Shown here one piece after another: positions 21,481 through 31,004 of a stretch of DNA of 64,000 nt. Position numbers and translations under genes: made by a program. This stretch comes from Bathynomus jamesi. Taxonomy: Eukaryota > Arthropoda > Malacostraca > Isopoda > Cirolanidae. Below the pieces are notes generated by a model, which searched no databases, had not been told where the DNA came from, and saw only the letters and a list, made by a program, of their open reading frames with translations. The first letter of the stretch is position 1, and the number at the start of each line of letters is the position of its first letter. The stretch covers positions 561,516 through 625,515 of the forward strand of contig JAJOZX010002715.1 of assembly GCA_023014485.1 (NCBI GenBank), given 5' to 3'.

Positions 21481-22513
21481 AGAGTGAGTGTTGGCTCCTA
21501 TTAATTTAAAACTGGGTTCTCACCTTTGATCTCTGGGGCATAGCCAGTCTGCCTCTTTTAAAGACTTATGGTGGCAGGATTTAAGGGAAGTACAGCCTCC
21601 TGTGCCCAATAAATTGGGCACAGGTAACTAAAGAAAATATGAACAATTTTATTAATCATACACCAATGTGTATCCAGAACCAACTAAGCATTTGGACAAA
21701 AAAATATTACTACAAACCAAAAAAAAACATTAGTCCCATACCACACAAAAATGTCAATATTACAAAAACCACTAAATTATTGGCCATCACCAGCCCATTA
21801 CCACACAAAGGAGACAAGACTTGCAAAATTAAAAAAAAAAGACTTGCATAACTAATGCAAAAACAAAGAATATTAGTCACAGGGGCAAGGTCAATGAGTG
21901 GTTACCCAAATTGTATAAACCTGATAAGTCCCTGATGTGTCATTTTATACTCCAAACACAATATCCTTCATATAGCAATCATTTGAAGGTATTCTTGGCT
22001 CAATCAGTGCAAAAGTAATATTTATAAGAAAAATGTGGGTGAACTCTGGCTTCAGCATTTGTGCAGGTACTGGGGGAGAAAAAGCTTTGTCCAAATTCAC
22101 TTCAATAAGCATATGTCCCAGCCAAAAACAAATCCCTGATAAAGAGAAAAAAACTAACAAACATTCAGGGATTATCCCCCAACACTGGCATTGGTGGACC
22201 CACAGGAATCCATGAGTGCCAGAAGAAGGGGGCAAAATTAGCAATAACAATAAAGGTTCTAAAATTTTGGATGTATTTGCATTAATATGTTGCTCATAAG
22301 GCAGTTACAAAAATACAATTTAGTTCACCACCTGAGAATGCTCAAAATCCATTGTGATGCATATTGACAACTGAAGTTAGGTTTTTCAGTAAGGTCTTTA
22401 TAAAGGAAATTAGGCATTCAAAAATGATTGATATTTATATGGCAATTTCAAGTGATCCAAACAAGTTAAACATGGTCCTTATATCTAATGGTTAAGCAAT
22501 ACAAAACACCAAT

Positions 22514-22551
<38 letters not shown>

Positions 22552-23677
22552 CAACTATAGGATCACCTACCATACCATCAAGAAGTGAGATGCTTTCTTT
22601 TCTCAAGTAATGGGCATGCGATTGCCTCAAAGGTCTGATTATTCTCTATACTGAGAGAATTTCAACTCTTATAATCAATTAAAAAGAGAAGAAAGACATT
22701 TTTAGTAACTCTGAAGGCCTGGCTTTCCAAGAAAGCTCTGGCCCAATAGGGATTACTGAAACCTCCCAGGCTCTACTGGGGGGTTTGGGAGCTCTCAGGA
22801 ATCCTTCCTAACTGTAGAAACTCCTACAAAACTTGTGGTTTTAACCACACTATCTTAATCTGACTTTTTTCAACTACTATAGAATCTTCTAACAGATCAA
22901 ACATTGTGTTTCACAAGAACTAAACAAGGTAATTAAATTTAGGCAGGGTAGTCTGATTAAACATATGAACAGGTAGCAGCTGTGCTTTGGGAATTGGAAA
23001 GTCTGGATGAAGTTTGGGTGCTGGGATGTTTGATTTCAGGCTGCCAGTTGGGCTGGTAGCTGCAGCTCTTGAATTTGCCCAACATGATTTCAACCTCCCT
23101 TGGGTGACTGGGTGGGTGTTAGTGTACACCCCAGTGTTCAGTTTAAATATAAAATCTTAAGTAACTTGGTAAAACCTGGTCCAGTTGCTATAAAGAACAG
23201 AACTCAATTATATATAGATATATGTTGGGAGTTAATTATTAGGTTTGTATATTGATTGATAATGCTTAATTTTTCATTTCTTCAACCTCTTAGTTTTGTT
23301 ATCTATAGTGACAGTAATGTTAGATCAAGTGTCATGATCTTGGTTATAATTTTGTATTGTAACCTTGTAATTTAAATTTGGGGTATATATTTCAATAGAC
23401 TGATTCCCTCCCACTTCATACCATTCCCATTGATATTCCCAGCACAGCTGTGGATGGGAATGAACTACTGTAAAGGGGGAAGGAATTGATGTGAGAGAAG
23501 ACTCTTGAAATGCTTACTTTTGGATTTTTTATTCAATGAAAATGAAATGGTTTTTCTTAATAGTTAATAACCATGATGTAGTATCTTTATTTTAATTAGC
23601 TGTAGTTTTTCACCTGAGTAGCTGGATGATTTTAGTTATAGTCTTCATTATTAAATTATTATTATTTTGAATTTTAG
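21481..23677. other. Unassigned, possibly intronic or intergenic DNA
   Basis: No convincing gene or element. It contains an A-rich stretch with CCACACAAA motifs (21640-21840), a 31-base A run (about 22519-22549), and ordinary AT-rich sequence. Short open frames here show no recognisable domains. It may be intron sequence upstream of the exon at 23678. Confidence 0.4.
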
Positions 23678-23879
23678 TGGAATGAAGCAAGAGCAGTTTG
23701 AGAAAAAAAATCAGAAGTTGCAAGAAAACATTCATGATTTAGATGATAAACAACGGAAATTAAAATTACAAGTGGATGATGAAGACCAACAGTTGCAAGC
23801 AGCACTTAACACCGTTAAAAACAAGGCATATGAAATTACAAGTTTAAAAAATAACTTGGTAAAAAAGCAAGAAACAGAG
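23678..23879 (+). CDS. Possible host-gene exon: coiled-coil segment
   Basis: A 202-bp open stretch preceded by a splice-acceptor-like TTTTGAATTTTAG and followed by a donor-like GAG|GTTAGT. It encodes about 67 residues rich in Lys, Gln, Glu, Leu and Asp (starts GMKQEQFEKKNQKLQENIHD), with leucine/hydrophobic residues at heptad spacing, so a coiled coil is likely. The acceptor splits a codon (one base in this exon) and the donor ends on a codon boundary. No transposon signature is attached. I do not recognise the protein, and no neighbouring exon was found in the window. Chance cannot be ruled out. Confidence 0.45.
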
Positions 23880-24259
23880 GTTAGTTGAAATTTGTATAAT
23901 TCATTGGAAAACTGGGTATGGGTGTGTAAGGACACAATTTTCATACTTTAATTATTACAAAAATTATATGACATAGCTCAACATGTTCACTGCTGCTTGA
24001 AGCAAATACATGTCAAGCAGGCACATGGGTGATTTTAATATCCTACCCCCTATGTGGCAGACATTGAAAGAAAATGAAATATTTTACAATTAGGCCTGTA
24101 CTCTTTTCTGTTGATTTTACATAGTAACCCTCACCTGAGTCAAGTTATATTATTATATAGTAATTGTTATGCATAATTGTATCATAATAGAAGTAGACTG
24201 AAAAGTTTTGAATTTTTCTCATGTCCTATAGCATCCCCAAGGTTGTATCCTGTACTATA

Positions 24260-24350
24260 CAGGGTTGTTCAAAAGTCAATTGCCATAGTAATGAAATAAA
24301 AAATAAATATACTATCTGTGACTGTGGTGCCTCACCTTTGAGTAACCCTG
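24260..24350 (+). mobile_element. 91-bp mariner-type MITE
   Basis: Starts CAGGGTTGTTCAAAAGTCAA and ends with the approximate complement (CACCTTTGAGTAACCCTG), flanked by TA on both sides. Too short to code. Confidence 0.7.
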
Positions 24351-24511
24351 TATATTTTATCTTAATTAGGTCGCTACACCTGAGTTAGAGTAATGTATTG
24401 TATGGTCTTGTAAGTATAGTACAAGTTCTACTTAATAAATAAATAAAATATGAGGGTAATTCAATAAGTATCTGCACTTTTTATTTTCACATATGATAGA
24501 TTATAAACACA

Positions 24512-24835
24512 TCACTTCTCAATGTAGTCTCCCTGTTTCTCAATACACTTAGTCCAGTGATCTACAAGCTTCCTAATGCCATCACAAAAGAATGTTTTTG
24601 GCTGTGTGTGTAGCCAGTCATGTACCACTTCCTTCAGGTCATCATCACCTTGGAATCGCTGACACCTCAAAGCGTCTTTTAGTGGTCCAAACAGGTAAAA
24701 ATCCGAAGGTGCCAGGTCTGGACTGTAGGCTGGAGGGTCAAGAACTTCAAATTTAAGTTCTTGAAAGCATTTTCTAGTTTGTGCAGCAGTATGAGGGCGT
24801 GCATTGTCGTGTAACAGAATAACACCTTCCAACAA
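24512..24835 (-). pseudogene. Mariner transposase C-terminal half (left arm)
   Basis: About 107 aa: VILLHDNARPHTAAQTRKCF (second Asp) and AYSPDLAPSDFYLFGPLK (third Asp, spacing as in DD34D mariners), ending CIEKQGDYIEK near the terminal repeat. The first Asp and the helix-turn-helix region are missing. Confidence 0.85.
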
Positions 24836-24959
24836 TCTCCCATTGCAAGGAAGTTCAAAGTGCAGCTGTCAGCAGGTAAAGTTATGCTAACACTGTTTTG
24901 GGATACATGAGGCCCTATCCTTGAACATTATCTAGTGTGGAACTACAGCAACAAGTGCA

Positions 24960-25350
24960 TTGTATTCTGACATGCTTTGGATTGAGTTAAAGCAAGCAAT
25001 TCACACAAAATGGAGAGGGAGATTGTCAAAAGGTGTTGTTCTGTTACATGACAATGCGTGCCCTCATACCGCTGCACAGACTAGAAAATGCCTTCAAGAA
25101 CTTAAATTTGAAGTTCTCAACCATCCAGCCTACAGTCCAGACCTGGCACCTTTGGATTTTTACCTGTTTGGACCACTAAAAGACGCTTTGAGGGGTCAGT
25201 GATTCCAAGGCGATGATGACCTGAAGGAGGTGGTGCGTGATTGGCTATGCACACAGCCAAAAACATTCTTTTGTGATGGCATTAGGAAGCTTGTAGATCG
25301 CTAGACTAAGTGTATTGAGAAACAGGGAGACTATGTTGAGAAGTGATGTG
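24960..25350 (+). pseudogene. Mariner transposase C-terminal half (right arm)
   Basis: Same protein as the left arm in opposite orientation: VVLLHDNACPHTAAQTRKCL, AYSPDLAPLDFYLFGPLKDA. A stop follows GQ at about 25200, after which the frame can be followed to EKQGDYVEK near 25345. Confidence 0.8.
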
Positions 25351-25448
25351 CTTATAATCTATCAGATGTGAAAATAAAAAGTGTGAATACTTATTGAATT
25401 ACCCATATACATACATACATACAATACATACAGCCTTGGCCAAAAGTA

Positions 25449-26110
25449 CAGGGGGTTCTCATTATCCCAGTATTCATTATCTGAGTCCCCACATTTACAC
25501 GGACAAATAATTGTAGAACCACATGGATAAATTTCCCACACTTAAGAGGTTTCTGTGGATAATGTATGTGGAACGTGAAAGTGCAATGGAAAACTGTTTA
25601 AATTTCCCTTGGACTTGCTGTCTCACTCACTTTCCCCTACCTCCAATACCCACCACCACCACCACCACCACCATGCTCTACTCCCAACCCCAATGCCACG
25701 CACTTTTGGTCTCTCACTAACTGTTGCCAGTGTTGAACCTGTCCATGGTTTTCTGGTGTTTTTCTGATTTTGTTGATTATTTGCGCTATTGTTGCAGCCA
25801 TGACTTCAAAGCATACTGCTAGTGGTAAAGCAGCTATTGGCCCTAAAAGAAAGCGTACCAGTATCAGCCATGGGTTGGATGTGAAATTAGATGTCATTAA
25901 GCATAAGAAAAACCATGAATGAGTGATACCATTCATAAAAAGCGTACTTTACAAATGTTTAACCATAATTTTCAGTGTCATTTATTGTGTTAAGGTCCTA
26001 ATTAAACCTTATTCTCATTTCTTATGGGTTTTAGGTCCCTGCTTTAAGTGGATTCACTTAAAGTGGTGATTTCTTGGTCCCCATTATCCTTGGATAATGA
26101 GGACCCCTTG
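25449..26110 (+). mobile_element. Tigger/pogo-like element nested in Tc1
   Basis: 662 bp. Starts CAGGGGGTTCTCATTATCC and ends GGATAATGAGGACCCCTTG, flanked by TA on both sides. Near 25799 an ATG opens a frame with KRKRTSISHGLDVKLDVIK, resembling the N-terminal DNA-binding helix region of Tigger/CENPB-type transposases, which stops after about 40 residues. The catalytic DDE region is absent, so it is non-autonomous. It splits the Tc1 left terminal repeat, hence is younger. Confidence 0.75.
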
Positions 26111-26393
26111 TATTAGCCACCCCCTGAAAACCTCGCTTATGGTGGTGATAGATAATATTTGACCAATGAAATAATTAATTTAGAGTTTTGTGATTATAAT
26201 ATGACTAATTTGCGCCTTGATCGAGCACTTTTGCCGAGGTATTTTAATTTATTTAAATTTTTGTGAGTTCCACCTATTTTCTCAAAAAATTTAAGTATTA
26301 TAAAAACCTGCTTCCATGGTTAATTTTTTGAAAACCTAATCAAAATGTTGATGATTTTTTCAGATATTTATACATTTTGAACAATGGGTAAGA

Positions 26394-27530
26394 AAAGAGC
26401 ATTAACTGAATCTAAAAGAGCTAAAATCAAGGTTTTTCATTCTCAAGGATTTTCACAAGCTTCAATTGCAAGAAAATTTAAATGTTTAAGGTGCACTATT
26501 CAAACAACTTTAAAACATCTTCAGGACACCAAGAGCCATGCATCTAAGCCAAGGAGTGGGTGAAAGAGGGTTACTAATGCTAGGGAGGATTGATTTTTGA
26601 AATGCTCAGCTTTGCAAAATTGGCAAAAAACATCATCTGAGCTAGCTGCAGAGCTATCCCAAGCAAAAAACAAAAGTGTGTCATCTAGAACAGTGAGAAG
26701 GCGGCTTGTAGAATCTGATCTCAAGGCACAAAAAGCCAGAAAGAAACCATGGTTATCTGAGACAAATAGAAAAAAAGAGACATGAATGGGCAAAAAAACA
26801 CCAACATTGGACCTCTGAAGATTGGGGAAAAGTGCTTTGGTCAGACGAAAGTAACTGAGGTAAGTAGTAAAACCCTTCTTCTATTTCCTTGTACCATCAA
26901 AATTGATAAATACCCTGCCTTTTGGATTTTATAGGGAATCGTAAAAAATTTGATTTCTCTTGGATTCTTTCAGATTTTCAGTTCTCCTGGTGCAACATTT
27001 GTAAGGCAAAGAGTAGGCAAAGCATACAAGCCAGAATGTATTGTCCCTACAGTAAAATTTGGCAGTGGTAGCATAATGGTTTGGGGCTGCATGTCTTTTG
27101 GAGGAGTTGGAAAACTGTTTTTGTGCCAAGGGAGGATGAATTCCTCATTGTATACTGCCATGTTAGAGCAAGTTGTGGAGCCATCTATGGAAAAGCTTTA
27201 CCCAGGAGTAAGCAAAGGTGACATTACATTCCAGCAAGATATGCACCTTGCCACACATCTCAAGTAACTTGAAATTGGCTTGATGTGAAAGGAATCAAAC
27301 TTTTGGAGTGTCCTCCCCCAAAGTCCAGACCTTAATCCAAGAGAACACCTGTGGGCAGTATTAGGCAAGGTTGTCCAGAGACACAAGTCTTCGTCTAAAG
27401 CTGAACTTCATGCTAAGCTTCTTGAAGAATGGGAAAAAAATTGCCTGTTGAAACTTGCAAAAAATTAGTCAATCTGATGCCAAGACGCATTCAAGTTATA
27501 ATAAAGGCAAATGGTGGGTGTACTAGGTAT
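26394..27530 (+). pseudogene. Tc1-like transposase, decayed
   Basis: Starts MGKKRALTESKRAKIKVFHS with a helix-turn-helix (GFSQASIARKFKC), followed by a second (SSRTVRRRLVES), then SDES with the first Asp near 26848, IFSSPGATFVRQRVG, VKFGSGSIMVWGCMSFGGVG, ITFQQDMHLATH (second Asp; normally QQDNAP.H), and SPDLNPREHLW with the Glu. This is the DD34E Tc1 plan. At least six stops or shifts are present. An intron-like GTAAGT...TTTCAG stretch (26860-26973) sits right after the first Asp. Confidence 0.8.
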
Positions 27531-27643
27531 TAAAATATTTCGGAATAAACTTTCTTGTTTTATATTTTTTTCTAACCTCAAAAGAGACAGGAATAACCCT
27601 ATTACCCATATAAGTAGGGTGGCTAATACTTTTGGCCAATGCT

Positions 27644-27663
27644 ATATAATATATATATATATA
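27644..27663 (+). repeat. (TA)n microsatellite
   Basis: TA repeat between the Tc1 right end and the mariner left end; it supplies TA targets to both. Confidence 0.8.
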
Positions 27664-28483
27664 TAGGGTGGTCCAGAAGTTTTGCCTCATTTTAGTGGAT
27701 AATTGACTATTTAATTAAAGGAGATTTTCAAACTGTGGTCCTACCATTTCACTGCACAATCTAATGTGAGTATGTAAGCTGTTCTACACATTTGCAAGAG
27801 TGTCTGCAGTAATGTTGTTGCATAGAGTACTGATATTGTTCTTTAATTGTTTAAGTGGTGTTGGATGATTTTCATAAATTGTATTCTTGAGGTAACCCCA
27901 CAAAAAGAAGTTCAGTGGAGTCAAGTCTGGGTAATGTTGTGGCTATTCAATTGGACCCCTTCTACCTATCCACCTATGAGGTATGTTCTTGTTCAACCAA
28001 TTCTGAACATTATAGTGAAATGTGGTGGAGCACCATCTTGTTGGAAGTAGAAGTTCATTCATTTCAGCAAGCTTAAATTATATATCAAGGTATGGATCAA
28101 TTGTGTCTTGTAGCAGAGTCAAATGAGTGTTTCCAGTCACATTCCCATCAATGAATATTGGTCCTGTGACTGAAATCATGAGTACCACACTAGATGTTTA
28201 GGATTTGTTTGGAAATGTCCTTCGATTGCATGATGTGGATTTTCATCTGCCCAGTATACTGTATACACTGCTATGTCTATTGACATGTCCATTAAGGTGG
28301 AATAAAGCTTCATCACTGAAGAAAATGGATTGTGGTAAGGTAGGCTTTGTGTCAAGTGTTGTTTGAAACCATTTGCAGAATTCAAGTCTTCTGTTACAAT
28401 TGTCTCCATGCAGTTCCTGCACAAAGGTGACTTTGTATGGGTGGAACTTGTTCCTTTTAAGTATTCAAAGAACAGTTTGATGT
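27664..28483 (-). mobile_element. DD41D-type mariner, left part (split by gypsy)
   Basis: Begins TAGGGTGGTCCAGAAGTTTTGCCTCA. The minus strand encodes mariner blocks in broken frames: KRNKFHPYKVTFVQELHGDN, SIFFSDEALFHLNG (first Asp, about 28310), then VTGNTHLTLLQ, and near 27950 RWIGRRGPIEWPQHYPDLTP with the third Asp replaced by Asn (LNFFLWG). Spacing matches D41D mariners. The N-terminal part continues at 42998-43352, on the other side of the gypsy element. Before the interruption the mariner was about 1.18 kb. Confidence 0.85.
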
Positions 28484-29779
28484 TGTTGCGGGGGGAGCAA
28501 AGAAATAAATAGAATACCGTAACTTGGCTACTTCTTGATGATGGGAAAAGGGAAGGTCCTGGGTGGTGAAGTTTTTCTCACCTCCACTGACTGTCACTGA
28601 GGGGCAAACGAGACTCCCACACTGCTGAACCAAGAAATGGACTCAACCCACTAGCTATCTCCAAAGATTAACACTGTGTCTGAGTTGGGTCCACTTGAGA
28701 ACCTGGAAAGCCCTGGCTTCAGGAAAGGTGTGTGCAATGTACACCCTGCAATACTTGATGACCTCAACCGAATATGGGCATACACAACAAGCAAGCAAGA
28801 TTTTAGCAGACTGATCGTGAAGTAAACCAAATGTGGCTGGATGAGAAAAGCAGATATTACACTCTGAATTGTTTAATAAAGAGAATCTGGAGGTATTGTC
28901 GATTCAAGGACCCTGGGTTGTACATCCTGTTAGATGGATTACCACCAGTGCTACCACAAGAGGGGATATCAACTGCCTTGTGAAAGGGTTGTTTGAACCC
29001 TCTACAATGCTCTTGTCACAAGGAAATCCTTGAAAGTAATGACCCCAGTCTATGAGGACAAAGGCTGAAAAAAAACTAGTTGGTAGAATTCTAAGGGTTT
29101 ATTAGAAATTAACTTGAATTATTTACAAGAGCTAGGATGGGTTATGAGCTTGAGTCTAGATGAGGCTTAAGATCAAGAAACGAAATCCAAAAACCCTGGA
29201 AGGGTATGCTATACAATGGTGCTTATGATTACAATGACAAAAATACTGGACAACAAAAATGGAATTACCAGAAGACTATAAAAATTTTAACCTATGCTAG
29301 AATGGTACAATTAGACAACATAGTAGACCTCACTGGACCTAACATCCTTAAGCTAGACTCGAGGTCAATCCAATCGCACCTATCTATTATAGTTAAGCCA
29401 TGGAGAAGCAAAACCTGAAGCTACTGGTCCTAGAAATACCTTAACCTGCACACCGTTATGCACAGGCAATGTCCATTATCACAAGGCACTCTGTTTTTCT
29501 TGAATTTTCTTTTTCTTAACAAATTTAGTTGGCAGGCTAGAACTTGCGCAAGCCAATTGTGACTTTGAAAAATGAGCCAGTTTCTAAACATTGAAGGCAA
29601 AATTTACCGATACCAGAATCAAAAAACAAGATCAAAAAATTCTTCAAAATGGGTCTAAACAAAACTAGTGAGCTAGCCAGGCATTAAGCAAAAACTAACT
29701 CTGTCAATATGGGGGTTACATAGTGGCCAATCCTGAAATGAGAAGAAAAAAAGATGTTAGTCAAGACAACCCCACTACA
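28484..29779 (-). repeat. gypsy 3' LTR
   Basis: 1296 bp, TGTTGC...CACTACA in plus orientation. Nearly identical to 41695-42997. On its left is mariner DNA; on its right (29780-29793) is a purine-rich run on the sense strand (GTGGGGGAG), as expected for the polypurine primer of plus-strand synthesis. Confidence 0.9.
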
Positions 29780-30852
29780 CTCCCCCACTGAGCGGTGGGT
29801 ACCACCACTGAAAAGGTGAGCGCAGCGAAGTTCTCTCCCACATCCAGTCTTTCAAGGAATCACCACCTCCCCATCCTGACACCAAGCTCCAAGTTTTCCT
29901 TTCTCCATGGCTACTAAACACTAGACAATTATATATACATACATGAATCAATAAGAAGGTACTATTACCTTCAAAATCCTACCTATTTACAATCTAAATT
30001 TACACAATTAGTACTGGATCCATTCAGTTTTTTAGCACTCCTTTATGAAGTCCTTTCCTTAAGAGGCTATTCACAATCCTCCTTGCTTGAAACTGAAGCC
30101 ACCTGCACGACTATTGTCCTTGATTAATATCCTCACTAGCCCATCACTATCAATGTACCCTGGTCCACCCATCCATACCTCCAGATTGGCAGACATCCCT
30201 ACCAAAGGTGGGGTCTGCTTGCTCCAGGCTAGAGGTAACTGCGTGGGCTGGCCATGCCCCTCTTGATGAGCAGTCCTCCAGAACCCCCTCCTATGTAGAC
30301 AAGAATGCCAGTGAAAACTGGAGCAAGGCCTGGAAGACCCCCCTCAGGCTGATTCTTGAAGAATGGAACAGCCAATAATGGCTCCATCCCTGAAAACACC
30401 TCCCATGAAAGTAGGAAGGCATGATCAGGGGTGACTGGAGGCAGGTAAGGAAAGGGACATGCACTGGAAGCTGTACGCATGGCAATCAAAGCAAGTACAG
30501 AGTGGGTGACAAGTGAGGGCATGTGCATGAGTCAGGCAGAGGCAAGCAAACCAAAAATTACTGCACTTAACCAAGCCCAAGGTATGGTATTCATTATCAC
30601 TATGTGCAGTCACTTTGTTCTAGAAAATTTACACTAGCTTCCTCCATGGCTTTACTAGCTAGGCCGTACCTATACATTACGGTACAGCAAGATATACCTA
30701 TTTTTATATATATCTTAACCAAGGCTCTGTAAAGCCATTACAAAAACTAGATACACCATTACATTAAACCTAGAAATACTTATTTTTACATCAAAAATAT
30801 AATCATAGTACCATCAACTTAAATATAATACATAATAATCCTATATACAATT
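29780..30852 (-). other. gypsy 3' non-coding region
   Basis: About 1.07 kb between the 3' LTR and the nested transposon. Polypurine-like tract at the left edge. No domain-bearing frame recognised; short frames at 30229-30613 have no homology I can name. It is probably the 3' untranslated part of the element. Confidence 0.5.
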
Positions 30853-31004
30853 TAGTGTGGACCAAAAAAATGAAGGTTTAAAAATCTTTGTTCCACATGA
30901 GTAATGTTATTCCTTTTGCTTACCTTAATCAAATTACAAAATTTGAAACCTCTACGTCAAGTTTTAGGGGTCCCGAGAAAATTGCACTTTTCCTTTTAAT
31001 GCTG

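Larger units (their letters stand above)
24451..25405. mobile_element. Foldback of two inverted mariner 3' halves
   Basis: Two arms of about 390 bp in inverted orientation (24451-24842 and about 25015-25405), each holding the C-terminal half of the same mariner transposase and ending in GGGTAATTCAATAAGTAT; TA flanks both outer ends. The roughly 170-bp spacer between them has no catalytic N-terminal part. The arms differ by scattered substitutions, so the structure is not brand-new. Its transcript would form a long hairpin. Confidence 0.85.
25431..27643 (+). mobile_element. Tc1-like transposon interrupted by a Tigger-like element
   Basis: Left end CAGCCTTGGCCAAAAGTA continues as TTAGCCACCCC at 26111 after the nested insertion; the right end is GGGTGGCTAATACTTTTGGC (27617-27636), its complement. 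TA flanks both sides. Plus-strand transposase remnants lie at 26394-27530. Without the insertion the element would be about 1.55 kb, normal for Tc1. Confidence 0.85.

Noticed and set aside
21945..22250. 101-codon minus-strand frame with hydrophobic residues
   Set aside because: No recognisable motif, splice signals or neighbours; likely chance.
25637..25936. Gly-rich minus-strand frame of 99 codons
   Set aside because: Arises from a CCA repeat inside the Tigger-like element; the opposite strand carries the recognisable KRKRT motif.
28484..29779. Solo LTR interpretation of the LTR at 28.5 kb
   Set aside because: A polypurine-like tract on its right and a matching LTR at 41695-42997 with gag-pol between show it is the 3' LTR of the complete copy.
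30229..30528. 99-codon minus-strand frame in the gypsy 3' region
   Set aside because: Non-coding part of the element by position; no domain recognised.
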